In this document: piece by piece, positions 1 through 8,647 of the stretch
Layout of the letters: each line of letters begins with the position of its first letter
How positions within the stretch are numbered: the stretch's first letter is position 1
From: Candidatus Omnitrophota bacterium
GTDB lineage: Bacteria; Omnitrophota; Gorgyraeia; Duberdicusellales; 4484-171
DNA: 41,104 bases
Assembly: GCA_028703535.1 (NCBI GenBank)
Contig: JAQVMQ010000006.1
Location: forward strand, 1 to 41,104
Direction: 5' to 3'
Notes under the pieces: generated by a model
The model's database searches: none
Seen by the model: only the letters and a program-made list of their open reading frames with translations
Told to the model about the DNA's origin: nothing
Made by a program: the position numbers and the translations under genes

Positions 1-514
1 AATGCAAAATAAGACCATGCAATATTTCTAAAAATCCATATGACTTGGACTCAATCCAAAAATTTATTTCACCCTTTGTCCTTAACGGATTATCCGACAA
101 AAATCCTGAAAGAGTTATAACTTTCATATTTTTACGTTTAGCTTCGTCACAGGCATTGAGTATATTTTTTGATGTTCCACTGCTTGAAATTGCAATTAAT
201 ATATCGTTCGTTTCGCCAAAAACTTCAATAAACTTTTTAAATACATTTTCATACCCATAATCATTAGCAAATGTAGTAAGCATAGGTGCCCCACTTACTC
301 CCATGGCTTTAAGTCCCGCATTTTTTGTTAAGTCTATCGCAATATGCTCAGCAACTGAAGCTGAACCTCCATTACCGATTAGATATATTCTACTATTAAA
401 TTCTTTAGTCTCTTTTAAAAAATTAATTGCTTTTGTTATATTATTCAAATTTTCTTTATCATTTAAAAACTTCTGAAAAACAACATCCATATTTTTATAA
501 TAATCATTTAGCAT
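1..514 (-). CDS. SIS-domain sugar-phosphate isomerase, GmhA-like (3' end cut by window)
   Basis: This is my own translation of the minus strand from ATG at 514, and the frame stays open to the window edge (171 codons). It shows the SIS fold motifs IGNGGSA (phosphosugar-binding loop), LTTFANDYGYENVF and ISSSGTSKN, and near the edge ESKSYGFLEILHGLILH. This is the layout of sedoheptulose-7-phosphate isomerase GmhA and its DiaA-like relatives. A strong GGGAGG Shine-Dalgarno sits about 7 bases before the ATG, and the start overlaps the end of the glycosyltransferase gene by 7 bases, so it belongs to the same operon. GmhA proper feeds the ADP- or GDP-heptose pathway, and an HldE-like gene lies at 12.5-14 kb, so a heptose role is plausible. 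However, SIS proteins in nonulosonate loci are diverse, so the substrate is not established. Confidence 0.85.
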   Translation of the reverse strand, partial: MLNDYYKNMDVVFQKFLNDKENLNNITKAINFLKETKEFNSRIYLIGNGGSASVAEHIAIDLTKNAGLKAMGVSGAPMLTTFANDYGYENVFKKFIEVFGETNDILIAISSSGTSKNILNACDEAKRKNMKVITLSGFLSDNPLRTKGEINFWIESKSYGFLEILHGLILH

Positions 515-1854
515 ATCTGCCTCCCTTTACTCACTTTTACGGCGAAAGACCCTACGAAATTAGAAATATCATACTCTTGTTTATCTGAAGCAGAAGAAAT
601 AATACGCATAAAAATATCTTTTACATCTTTAACAAAGAGACATTTATCATATCCTGATTTTTTTTGAAAAACTCTCTCTTTTATTATATTATATAATTTT
701 GGCCCCATAATCTTTGAAAAAATAACGACAATTACTTTCTTAAAAGTTAAAGCTCTAATCAGACCATAAAAACTAATTTGGCTTAGATTCTCTCCTAAAA
801 ATTTATTAATCACCTCGCTAATTCTTTGAGAGGCCTTGCCATCAATATCAAAAAACCAATCACGAACCATATTTTCATCGAAGCTTTTTTTTACAGGTTT
901 TTTTATAAACTCTGCCAACTGTTCCGCATTAGAAACTTTAACATCAGCTATTTCCGCTATATCTATACTTCTATTATCCTTACTGGCTGCCACATCTATT
1001 TCCACAACGGGCGTATCCATAAACTTAGCCTCAAGCCCTGTAGTACATCCTTGCTGAACAATCACATCCACGCTATTAAGCCAACCTAGTATGTCCCCCT
1101 CTTGGATAACTTTGATATTAAGGATATCACCAAAAAAAACTTCGTAAACATCCTTACGCTCAAAAGGATGAGGCCGAACGACAAAAGTATAATCAGGAAA
1201 CTTATTCGCGCTTTCAGAAACTAATTCTATCAATCTCGCACAAACTATCATATTCTCCCTAAAAGCTTTGCTGAAATAATTTTTGTCTACACCTTCTTTT
1301 AGACTATCGCTATATTCAACAACTAAGTCCCTTTTAAATTTTGGAAAGATAGTAGGAAAACGCATATTAACAAGTACAACTTTCTCCCCTTCAATATTAT
1401 GCTTCTCTAATGCCTTTCTCCAAGGTCGCACACACATATCATATCTAGGAGTACCAGTAACAAACACTTTATTCCCAGATAAAATACCAGAATTAACTAA
1501 AATTTCTTTTTGTTTTTTTCCCCAAGTACAATAAAAATCTATATTCTCGGGGTAACTGTTTTTGACAAAGTTCTTAAACCCTTGCTCAATATCAACAAAA
1601 ACACCTCCTTCGGTGTCTAATACTCCTACTTTTATACCCGCTCCCTTATATTTTTTTACAAATTCACAATTCGCTGGTCTTATATAATTTAATATCACAA
1701 CGTCCGGCTTTATAATAAAAATATCCCATTGTTGCGTCGACATAGGTACCAAAAAAACATCCATACTTTTTTTTACTAGAAAATATGACAACAAAATTAA
1801 TCCCTGAAGGTCTCTTATTGGATTATCAATTATAATACAAACTTTTTTTCTCAT
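508..1854 (-). CDS. Surface carbohydrate biosynthesis protein, GT-B-like glycosyltransferase
   Basis: A 448-residue soluble protein with no signal peptide or membrane segment. The N-terminal half has a Rossmann-like start (KKVCIIIDNPIRDLQG) and a VTGTPRYDM motif near residue 135. The C-terminal half has a VRPHPFERKDV segment and a GCTTGLEAKFMDTPVVEID donor-site-like stretch near residue 270. This pattern fits the surface-polysaccharide GT-B group related to CDP-glycerol and UDP-GlcNAc-handling enzymes. It starts inside the stop of pseI (ATGA overlap), the last core pse gene, so a role as the transferase that uses CMP-pseudaminic acid is a reasonable inference. The GT-B fold is also shared with PseG, the UDP-sugar hydrolase missing from this cluster, so that alternative is open. 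Exact activity is unknown. Confidence 0.75.
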   Translation of the reverse strand: MRKKVCIIIDNPIRDLQGLILLSYFLVKKSMDVFLVPMSTQQWDIFIIKPDVVILNYIRPANCEFVKKYKGAGIKVGVLDTEGGVFVDIEQGFKNFVKNSYPENIDFYCTWGKKQKEILVNSGILSGNKVFVTGTPRYDMCVRPWRKALEKHNIEGEKVVLVNMRFPTIFPKFKRDLVVEYSDSLKEGVDKNYFSKAFRENMIVCARLIELVSESANKFPDYTFVVRPHPFERKDVYEVFFGDILNIKVIQEGDILGWLNSVDVIVQQGCTTGLEAKFMDTPVVEIDVAASKDNRSIDIAEIADVKVSNAEQLAEFIKKPVKKSFDENMVRDWFFDIDGKASQRISEVINKFLGENLSQISFYGLIRALTFKKVIVVIFSKIMGPKLYNIIKERVFQKKSGYDKCLFVKDVKDIFMRIISSASDKQEYDISNFVGSFAVKVSKGRQIC

Positions 1855-2867
1855 ATTTTAATATTTAAAGGTGTCCCTGCCTTAATATTTTTCTCGCTTT
1901 TTCTCCCTAAAATCTTGGTATAATTCTTTGGGCTAACCCCACCCGCCGGTCGGATAGATTTAATATTCTGTTTAGTGAAAATTTCACCTTTTTTTATATC
2001 TTTTACAACAAATAAAGAACGCCTAAAAGACATACTAGCTATTTCATTTTTAGATGATCCATACTTTATTTCTCCGTGCATTTTTTCTACTTTTCTTATT
2101 GTCTCAACCAAAGTCGACAATTCTAATGGTGTTATAGAAAAAAACCTGTCTAATCCTTTGCTACGTTTAGATAAAACAAAATGCTTTTCGATTAATGTCG
2201 CGCCATACGCAACAGCAGAAACACTCGCTTCAATGCCCACGCTATGATCTGAAAGGCCAACGTCGCATTTAAACTTCTTCTTCATATCTTGTATAGTCGT
2301 AAGATTCATGTCCTCAGGCTGAGCAGGATAAGCACTCACACATTTAAAAAGAGAAATATTTGTTGCTCCATTTTTTTTAGCGACGTTAACTGCATCTTTA
2401 ATCTCATTTAAGCTTGCCATACCAGTAGAAATTAGTAATGGTTTTTTCTTTGAAGAAACATACTTAATAAGTGGAATATCTACTATTTCAAATGATGATA
2501 TCTTATGCATAGGCACTTTTATACTCTCAAGCATATCAACTGAAGTTTTGTCAAATGCCGTAGCAAAAAAAATTATTCCTTCGTTGTCAGCAACTTTTTT
2601 TAATTTTGGAAACCAATCCCAAGGAGTATATGCCTTTTTATATAAATCATATAAACTTATATTCCCCCATATAGCATGTTTAATCATAAAATTTTTGTTT
2701 TTACTATTTATAGTTATCGTATCCGGCGTATATGCTTGAAACTTTACAGCATCAGCCCCTGATAATTTAGCTTTTCTTATCAACTCAACCGCCGTGCTAA
2801 ACTTTCGATTATGATTAGCCGATACTTCTGCTATTATTAATGTTTGTTTTTCTTTTTTTCCATTCAT
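1851..2867 (-). CDS. pseI: Pseudaminic acid synthase (NeuB/PseI family)
   Basis: A 338-residue NeuB-family enzyme condensing phosphoenolpyruvate with a 6-deoxy-diacetamido hexose to give a nonulosonic acid. Visible are the TIM-barrel start IIAEVSANHN, ADAVKFQAYTPDT, the LISTGMA segment, LFKCVSAYPAQPEDMN, VGLSDHSVG and the HFVLSKRSKGLDRFFS metal-site region. A C-terminal SAF (antifreeze-like) domain of about 60 residues ends in IKAGTPLNI. Length is normal for the family. The assignment to pseudaminic rather than sialic or legionaminic acid rests on the neighbours pseB, pseC, pseH and pseF. The start overlaps pseH by 53 bases, and the stop overlaps the glycosyltransferase start (ATGA). Confidence 0.92.
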   Translation of the reverse strand: MNGKKEKQTLIIAEVSANHNRKFSTAVELIRKAKLSGADAVKFQAYTPDTITINSKNKNFMIKHAIWGNISLYDLYKKAYTPWDWFPKLKKVADNEGIIFFATAFDKTSVDMLESIKVPMHKISSFEIVDIPLIKYVSSKKKPLLISTGMASLNEIKDAVNVAKKNGATNISLFKCVSAYPAQPEDMNLTTIQDMKKKFKCDVGLSDHSVGIEASVSAVAYGATLIEKHFVLSKRSKGLDRFFSITPLELSTLVETIRKVEKMHGEIKYGSSKNEIASMSFRRSLFVVKDIKKGEIFTKQNIKSIRPAGGVSPKNYTKILGRKSEKNIKAGTPLNIKI

Positions 2868-3393
2868 ATTTCAACTGGCTCATCACTAAAACATTTCGCC
2901 ATCCATCACATTTATACACAAAATCCCTTAAAATCCCTTCTTCGTGAAATCCCATTTTATAATGCATATTGATTACTTTTTTATTAGTTTCAATAACCTC
3001 AAGCCTTAAAGCATTGAATCCTGCTATTTCAAAAAGCAAATATAAAGAAATATCATCTAAACACCTTCCAACTCCAGGCAACTTTGCTTGAGGATTAGCG
3101 TATATGCCAAAATAAACATTTTTATGCAATTGTTTTATATTGTAAATATCTATAACGCCTATTCCTGCACCATCCTTACAAACTAACCAATAAAACTTAT
3201 CAATTCTTTTCTCTAATGATTCCAAAAAACACAAGTGTTCTTTCCCGCTTATACAATCCTCATTGTACATCTGGTGCCTTACTTCGGGGTGATTTCTCCA
3301 TTCTAAAACAGATCTTGCCTCCACTTCTGTAAGCGAAACAAAATTTTTCAAGTAAAAATCTTTTATTTCAAAATCTCTTTTAAAATCAAACAT
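2815..3393 (-). CDS. pseH: PseH-like GNAT N-acetyltransferase
   Basis: A 192-residue GNAT-fold protein expected to transfer acetyl from acetyl-CoA to the 4-amino group of the PseC product. The characteristic PseH-type N-terminus VLEWRNHPEVRHQM (near residue 30) is present. It is followed by a GIGVIDIYNI strand, a PGVGRCL acetyl-CoA-binding turn and the NALRLEV..TN..VINMHYKMGF segment typical of this subfamily. The start lies one base after the pseF stop (TAGTATG). The long overlap with pseI suggests coupled translation of the two. Confidence 0.87.
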   Translation of the reverse strand: MFDFKRDFEIKDFYLKNFVSLTEVEARSVLEWRNHPEVRHQMYNEDCISGKEHLCFLESLEKRIDKFYWLVCKDGAGIGVIDIYNIKQLHKNVYFGIYANPQAKLPGVGRCLDDISLYLLFEIAGFNALRLEVIETNKKVINMHYKMGFHEEGILRDFVYKCDGWRNVLVMSQLKYEWKKRKTNINNSRSIG

Positions 3394-3394
3394 A

Positions 3395-4081
3395 CTATTT
3401 ACCTAAACACCTAAACTTCATTTCTGACAATTCCCAATCTCTATGAGTGTCTATATCCTGAACTTCTGTTTCTGGAAAAATATAAGGAATGGTTTGTTTG
3501 CCAAATTCTTCTTTCCTATTAAATATATTGTTTGCTTTAAACCAATAAAGCTGCCCGGCATCATGATAATATTCTTTTTGAGCTTGTGTACAAGCTTGGA
3601 AAATTGCGTAATCTGGAAATCTCACTATATTATCATTTATCGTAAATGCTCTCTGAATTGGATGTGAATATTTAACAACTGAAATAAGTGAGTCCGCGCT
3701 GCTATCACTCCAAATTTTAAAAGTTTCTTTTAAAATCGTAGCCGTTACAAAAACAGATGTTGGATAAACACAGCAAATGCTTGAAAATAATACTTTGGTA
3801 TCAGATAACATTCGTAAAACCTCTCTTAAGACATCCATAGTTGTTGCATCATCTTGAGAAGTTTTAGCAGACCTTAAAAACGGTATCTCTGCTCCATAGG
3901 ATTTACCGATTTCTGATATTTCAATATCATCAGTTGAGACAATAACTTTATCAAACAACCCTGAATTAAGAGCTGCTTCGATTGGATATTTAATAATAGG
4001 GCTCCCGCAAAAATTCTTTATATTTTTTCTCGGTATCCTTTTGCTGCCGCCTCTTGCCGGAATAATTGCTATATTGCTCAT
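3395..4081 (-). CDS. pseF: CMP-pseudaminic acid cytidylyltransferase
   Basis: A 228-residue nucleotidyltransferase of the acylneuraminate cytidylyltransferase family that activates the nine-carbon sugar with CTP. The N-terminal nucleotide-binding signature IIPARGGSKRIPRKNI is complete. It is followed by VIVSTDDIEI and FLRSAKTSQDDATTMD, then a C-terminal YHDAGQLYWF block and DIDTHRDWELSE, which are typical for PseF. Start and stop are tied to neighbours: ATGA overlap with the TIM-barrel gene upstream and a one-base gap before pseH. Pse rather than sialic acid specificity is inferred from context. Confidence 0.92.
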   Translation of the reverse strand: MSNIAIIPARGGSKRIPRKNIKNFCGSPIIKYPIEAALNSGLFDKVIVSTDDIEISEIGKSYGAEIPFLRSAKTSQDDATTMDVLREVLRMLSDTKVLFSSICCVYPTSVFVTATILKETFKIWSDSSADSLISVVKYSHPIQRAFTINDNIVRFPDYAIFQACTQAQKEYYHDAGQLYWFKANNIFNRKEEFGKQTIPYIFPETEVQDIDTHRDWELSEMKFRCLGK

Positions 4082-4830
4082 AATAATTCTCTTAAAAAAA
4101 ACACGTCCTTTTCATAATCTTTTAGTAATTTTTTATCATTTTTATCCGTTTCTATAGTAACAGCCTCTGTTGTCCTTACATAACTAATGATTTTTTTAAA
4201 ATCATAATTTCCACATCCGAAATTTAAATGTTGATCAAAAACAGAATCTACTTTTCCATCTGACAGATGACACATTTTAGGCTCTAATTTCATAAAAGCA
4301 TCCACAAACTCATATATATCTTTTTTATATACGTTAGCTGCCGCTATAGCATGGCCTATATCAAAACAAAAACCAACTTTTGCGTTTTTCATTATAACCC
4401 TTATCTCTTCAGGATTATTTCCATTACATATCTTACTATCGTTTAAAGCGTAATATGGTTTATTTTCCACCAAAATATCAGAATCATTTATCATCTTAAA
4501 AAATTTTACTGTATTTTCAATAATCCCATTTATGCCGGGATGAAATATAATATATTTCGCGTTTAATTCTGTCTTAAATCTTAAAGCTTCTTTTGCTTTG
4601 ATTAAACTTGCTTCATGATCTTCTTCTTTAGCCGGATTAAGACCATGCGCAAAATGCGGCGCGTGAATGATATAGGGCACATCTAAACGCTTCCACGCAT
4701 TTATATATTTGTCAAAAGTACCCGGAACTACATATAATTCAATGTAGTCGTAAAACTTTTTATTATAAAGCCGTTTTGCTTCATCAAAATACCTTTCATT
4801 ATCCGACCAAAGCTTTAAACCTATTTGCAT
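4078..4830 (-). CDS. TIM-barrel sugar isomerase/epimerase-like protein
   Basis: A 250-residue protein of the xylose-isomerase-like / AP-endonuclease-2 TIM-barrel superfamily. Strand-end metal-ligand candidates are visible in order: IHAPH (near residue 56), IIFHPG (near 95), ILVENKP (near 125), GFCFDIGHA (near 158), CHLSD (near 190) and VTIETD near the C-terminus. This spacing of His, Glu and Asp residues is that of the divalent-metal sugar-phosphate isomerases. It sits between pseC and pseF with overlaps of 10 and 4 bases, so it is made with the pathway. It is not one of the canonical Pse enzymes, so it may act on a pathway intermediate or make a modified nonulosonate. The substrate is unknown. 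Confidence 0.8.
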   Translation of the reverse strand: MQIGLKLWSDNERYFDEAKRLYNKKFYDYIELYVVPGTFDKYINAWKRLDVPYIIHAPHFAHGLNPAKEEDHEASLIKAKEALRFKTELNAKYIIFHPGINGIIENTVKFFKMINDSDILVENKPYYALNDSKICNGNNPEEIRVIMKNAKVGFCFDIGHAIAAANVYKKDIYEFVDAFMKLEPKMCHLSDGKVDSVFDQHLNFGCGNYDFKKIISYVRTTEAVTIETDKNDKKLLKDYEKDVFFLRELL

Positions 4831-5987
4831 CTCAAAGATTCCTTTATACTTTTTATAATATATTTAAGATCTTTCTCTCTCAATTTTGGATATATTGGCA
4901 AAGAAACTGTCCTTTTATAATAGCTTTCAGCTTTTGGGAAATCTCCTTCTTTATATCCAAAATTCTTTCTATAATATGGCTGCAAATGAACAGGGATATA
5001 ATGCACTTGTAAATTAATACCTTTTTCTTTCATTTTCTTAAAAAAATATTTTTTCGATATTTTTAAAAAATCAAAGTCTATCAGCATAGGAAAAAGATGC
5101 CACGCTGTTACAGAATTTTCTTTTTCTGATAAAGTAGAAATTCCAATATCTTTCTTAACGTTTTCTCTATAAAATTCGGCTATTTTCTTTCTTTTTTCTA
5201 CAAAACTACCTATTTTTTTTAATTGAGAAATGCCTAATGCGCATTGTATATCGGTAATGCGATAATTATAACCCAGGTCTAGCATTTCATAATACCATGG
5301 GCCTTTTTCTACAAACATTTCATCTGTTTTTATAATACCATGAGAGCGCAAACTAATTATTTTCTCGTATAATAATTTATTATTCGTAGTTATAGCGCCC
5401 CCTTCACCTGTGGTTATATTTTTTACCGGATGAAAAGAAAAAATTGTTAAATCAGAATAAGCGCATGACCCTACCTTAGTATCTTTATATCTTGAACCCA
5501 AAGCATGCGCAGCATCTTCTATAATATAAATGTTTTTCCCTTTAACAATTTCCTTTATTTTTTCCATATCACACGACTGCCCTGCAAAATGGACAGGGAT
5601 AATTGCCTTGGTTTTATTCGTAATATTTTTTTTTATTTCCTCAAAGTCTATACACGCTGTTTCTGCATCAATATCTGCAAAAACAGGCGTACTACCACAA
5701 TATAAAACACTATTTGCTGTTGCCAAAAAAGTGTTAGGCGACGTTATTACTTCATTATCTTTCCCAACACCTATTGCCAGCATACATAAATGCAATGCTG
5801 CCGTACCATTAGCAACCGCTACCGCATATTTTGCGCCGGTATAATCACAAAGAGCATTTTCAAACTCTTTTATTTTAGGCCCCTGCGTAAACCAGGTAGA
5901 ACCCATAACTTTTAAAACTTCTATTTTATCTTTAAAAGATATTGTTTGTTTCCCGTAATTATATTTTTTTTTGGTTTTAATCTTCAT
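4821..5987 (-). CDS. pseC: UDP-4-amino-4,6-dideoxy-N-acetyl-L-altrosamine transaminase
   Basis: A 388-residue PLP-dependent sugar aminotransferase of the DegT/DnrJ/EryC1 family, predicted to aminate C4 of the PseB product. Features in order: STWFTQGPKIKEFE, ANGTAALHL (phosphate cup), EVITSPNTFLATANS, IIEDAAHALGS, and the Schiff-base lysine in FSFHPVKNITTGEGG near residue 185. The C-terminal VHYIPVHLQPYY block is typical of PseC. Length is normal. The start overlaps the end of pseB by 11 bases and the stop overlaps the TIM-barrel gene. Confidence 0.93.
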   Translation of the reverse strand: MKIKTKKKYNYGKQTISFKDKIEVLKVMGSTWFTQGPKIKEFENALCDYTGAKYAVAVANGTAALHLCMLAIGVGKDNEVITSPNTFLATANSVLYCGSTPVFADIDAETACIDFEEIKKNITNKTKAIIPVHFAGQSCDMEKIKEIVKGKNIYIIEDAAHALGSRYKDTKVGSCAYSDLTIFSFHPVKNITTGEGGAITTNNKLLYEKIISLRSHGIIKTDEMFVEKGPWYYEMLDLGYNYRITDIQCALGISQLKKIGSFVEKRKKIAEFYRENVKKDIGISTLSEKENSVTAWHLFPMLIDFDFLKISKKYFFKKMKEKGINLQVHYIPVHLQPYYRKNFGYKEGDFPKAESYYKRTVSLPIYPKLREKDLKYIIKSIKESLRCK

Positions 5988-6975
5988 TATTAGAAATCAA
6001 TTTTTTCATTTGTTCTACCGTAAGCCATTCTTTATTATTACCGCTATGATATTCGAATTCTAGATCAACTGACCTCCCCCCTTTAATCGTAAAATCTCTC
6101 TTCCACCAATGGAACTCAGGCTGAACAACATAATAATCATCAAATTCTAAAGTATTTCTTGCATCTTCTTTTGATATCATCATTTCATGCACTTTTTCAC
6201 CAGGTCTTATCCCAATTTCTCTTAAAGATAATTCAGGTGCAATGGCTTTTGCAAGTTCTGTTATCTTCATTGAAGGAATTTTTTTTATATACAACTCGCC
6301 TCCCTGCATATTTTCTAATGCGGTTATAACCATATTAACCGCAGATTCAAGTTTAAGCCAAAATCTTGTCATTTTAAAATCGGTTATAGGTAATTCCTTT
6401 GCACCATCATCAACAAGTTTTTGAAAAAAAGGTATCACAGACCCACGGCTCCCCGCGACATTACCATATCTTACAACAGAAAATCGTGTGTTTTGTTTTC
6501 CAGAATAGTTATTACCCGAAATGAAAAGCTTATCCGAACATAACTTTGTCGCGCCATAAAGATTTATAGGGGCACAAGCTTTATCTGTACTAAGCGCCAC
6601 TACTTTCTTTACTTTTTTGTCTATTGCGGCATTAATGACATTCTCAGCTCCAAGAATATTGGTTTTGACAGCTTCAAAAGGGTTATACTCACAAGATGGA
6701 ACCTGTTTTAACGCCGCGGCATGAATAACTATATCGACCCCGTCAAACGCACGATAAAGCCGCTCTTTATCCCTAACATCTCCGATAAAAAATCGCAATC
6801 TATCTTTATGCTCTTTAAAAATCGGCATATTAGACATATTAAATTGCTTAAATTCATCTCTCGAAAAAACAATTATCCTTTTAATATTTGGGTACTTAAG
6901 CAGTATGGTTTTGATAAATTTTTTACCAAAAGATCCCGTACCTCCTGTAACAAGTATTGTTTGATTATTTAACAT
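5977..6975 (-). CDS. pseB: UDP-N-acetylglucosamine 4,6-dehydratase (inverting)
   Basis: The first enzyme of pseudaminic acid synthesis: a 332-residue extended SDR of the FlaA1/PseB type. The NAD(P)-binding motif TGGTGSFG is at residue 10, GDVRDKERL follows, and the catalytic region reads STDKACAPINLYGATK (Thr-Asp-Lys and Tyr-x3-Lys). RYGNVAGSRGSVIPFF and GIRPGEKVHEMMIS are family hallmarks. ATG at 6975 has GGGAG six bases upstream. It is the first gene of the pse operon; the 5' side is the decayed region at 7.0-8.9 kb, so the operon may have its own promoter there, though I could not identify one with confidence. Confidence 0.95.
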   Translation of the reverse strand: MLNNQTILVTGGTGSFGKKFIKTILLKYPNIKRIIVFSRDEFKQFNMSNMPIFKEHKDRLRFFIGDVRDKERLYRAFDGVDIVIHAAALKQVPSCEYNPFEAVKTNILGAENVINAAIDKKVKKVVALSTDKACAPINLYGATKLCSDKLFISGNNYSGKQNTRFSVVRYGNVAGSRGSVIPFFQKLVDDGAKELPITDFKMTRFWLKLESAVNMVITALENMQGGELYIKKIPSMKITELAKAIAPELSLREIGIRPGEKVHEMMISKEDARNTLEFDDYYVVQPEFHWWKRDFTIKGGRSVDLEFEYHSGNNKEWLTVEQMKKLISNNED

Positions 6976-7009
6976 ATTAAACTCCCATTAATTCTTTTTG
7001 TCACATCAA

Positions 7010-7174
7010 CTATATAAAATTAACATGCATTGGCTCTAACTCTAAATTATTCGGCACTGAATTAACCCCACAAGTATTTATATTAAGCTTTTTTTCTCCC
7101 AAATCAATATGCCCTTTATAACAATCTAAAAAACATCTCTTCATCATCCCGATATTTATCACTTCTGACGCAAT
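7010..7174 (-). pseudogene. Remnant of a third radical SAM/SPASM gene (C-terminal tail only)
   Basis: This stretch is open for 54 codons in one frame, after in-frame stops, and ends in EPMHVNFI followed by TAG. The two intact radical SAM genes end in EPMHVNFI (8907) and NPMEHVNFI (11441). All three also share a Cys-x3-Cys pair 35-42 residues before the end (CFLDC here, CGSLC and CRINC in the intact ones). No start, and none of the N-terminal CxxxCxxC region, is present. The fragment lies directly downstream of the AAA/DUF4143 gene, which suggests that most of the original gene was lost when that gene arrived or when the region rearranged. Confidence 0.6.
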
Positions 7175-7188
7175 CTATTAGTTTTGAT

Positions 7189-8541
7189 TCACGTAATTAA
7201 ATCAAATAATCTTGGTAAAAGATAAAACGGAATAGACAATAAACGATATTTTTCACCATTAGAAACTAACTCGTCTCGTCGCAGCTTTCCCGAATAAAAT
7301 CTCACCAAAACTCTTTTTTCCACACTTTTCGCGAACTGAATCATCGAACGCATTTTCCCTTCGGCGCCGGATTTAACTTCAATACCGATTATTTTTCCTT
7401 GATACGAAAAACACCAATCCAGTTCAGCTGATCCTTGCGACTTATTTTTCGCCCAATAAACCAGGTTTAGTTTTTCATCATCTTTTAAGGAAATTAAACC
7501 CTGCCCTACAACCTGTTCGGCAATGCGTCCACGATAAAAACTATTCAAATCCTTCATATCATAAAATTCATTAAGTATATCCATTCGATAATTAACAAGT
7601 CCTACATCCAAAAAAAGTATTTTTTTAGGTCTTTTGCTTTGCTGAACAAGAGGCAAATTTATAGAACTCGTCGCTTGCGCTTGTGTTAAAATCATTACTT
7701 TCTCTAATGTCATAAAAGCTTTATTTATTTCACGACTTCGAAATACCGAACCAGCGAATTTTTCATATTTAATTAACGTCCCGGCAAACAATGGCGCGTT
7801 ATCAATAACAAAAGACAGATATTTCGCGTTAGCTAAATTCGCGTATTTAAAAACATCCTCGCAATAAGATGAAAATAAAGAATTGTACACAATTTTCAAA
7901 TCATTGATATTTTTTCCCTTAATATATGCCGCGACAACTTCCGGCATACCGCCTATCATAGTATATTCATAAAACTTTTTTAAAAAATCATCGTGCAATA
8001 CCTCTGAAAGTTTTTCATTAAAACCAAACTTTTTCAAAAACTCTAAAGAATTTTTATCCTCAGTTGCCTCCAAAAATTCAAAAAAATCCAATGGATACAT
8101 ATGCGCGAATTCTACTCTTCCAACCGGGAAAGAAATACCTTCGGTTTCTATTTTCGCCTCTAAAAGCGAACCCGCGACTATAACATGCAATTCGGGCATA
8201 TCTTCATAAAAAAAACGCATCAAACTTATCAAAGAAGGTGAATTTTGTATTTCATCAATAAACAAAAGTGTTTTGCCCTGTATAATTTCTTTTCCAAATT
8301 TTATTTTAACAATTTGTATGAATTCTTTTAACGAAAGATCCGAGCTAAACCAATTTTTATGATCCATTCTCTCAAGATTTATATTAACTATGTCATCAAA
8401 AAATTGTTCTCCGAACATCAATACCGCCGAAGTCTTCCCAACCTGCCGCGCGCCGCGTAAGACTAGAGGTTTTCTATTCTTTCTGTTTTTCCATTTTTTA
8501 AGGTATTTCAAAATTTTTCTATCAAACACCGTAAACCTCAT
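7189..8541 (-). CDS. AAA ATPase with C-terminal DUF4143 domain
   Basis: A 450-residue AAA_14/DUF4143 protein. The Walker A motif is LRGARQVGKTSA near residue 28 and Walker B is LLFIDEIQNSP near residue 97. The C-terminal DUF4143 region (about 200-430) contains LDVGLVNYRMDI, FYRGRIAEQVVGQ and an ELDW...GIEVKSG pair that looks like the PD-(D/E)xK nuclease core. Such proteins are common, sporadically distributed and often mobile; a definite function is not known. There is no clear Shine-Dalgarno before ATG 8541. It separates the pse operon from the radical SAM operon and is flanked by remnants of other genes, so it looks like a newcomer. Confidence 0.85.
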   Translation of the reverse strand: MRFTVFDRKILKYLKKWKNRKNRKPLVLRGARQVGKTSAVLMFGEQFFDDIVNINLERMDHKNWFSSDLSLKEFIQIVKIKFGKEIIQGKTLLFIDEIQNSPSLISLMRFFYEDMPELHVIVAGSLLEAKIETEGISFPVGRVEFAHMYPLDFFEFLEATEDKNSLEFLKKFGFNEKLSEVLHDDFLKKFYEYTMIGGMPEVVAAYIKGKNINDLKIVYNSLFSSYCEDVFKYANLANAKYLSFVIDNAPLFAGTLIKYEKFAGSVFRSREINKAFMTLEKVMILTQAQATSSINLPLVQQSKRPKKILFLDVGLVNYRMDILNEFYDMKDLNSFYRGRIAEQVVGQGLISLKDDEKLNLVYWAKNKSQGSAELDWCFSYQGKIIGIEVKSGAEGKMRSMIQFAKSVEKRVLVRFYSGKLRRDELVSNGEKYRLLSIPFYLLPRLFDLIT

Positions 8542-8555
8542 TTTATTACACTATA

Positions 8556-8572
8556 TGTATCAACTTGGTACA
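8556..8572. promoter_or_regulatory. Palindrome upstream of AAA/DUF4143 gene, possible operator
   Basis: A near-perfect inverted repeat, TGTATCAA-C-TTGGTACA (7 of 8 pairs), lies 14 bases before the start of the AAA gene. The position fits repression of that gene. It resembles the TGTATCAAAGTTGACACA stretch in front of the HipA-like kinase at 17 kb, but no regulator is known to bind either. Confidence 0.35.
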
Positions 8573-8647
8573 ATATTAACACAAATAGCGTTATATATCA
8601 ACAATACCCATGAAAAATATCTACGCACAATCCTTACTTTTGAAGTT

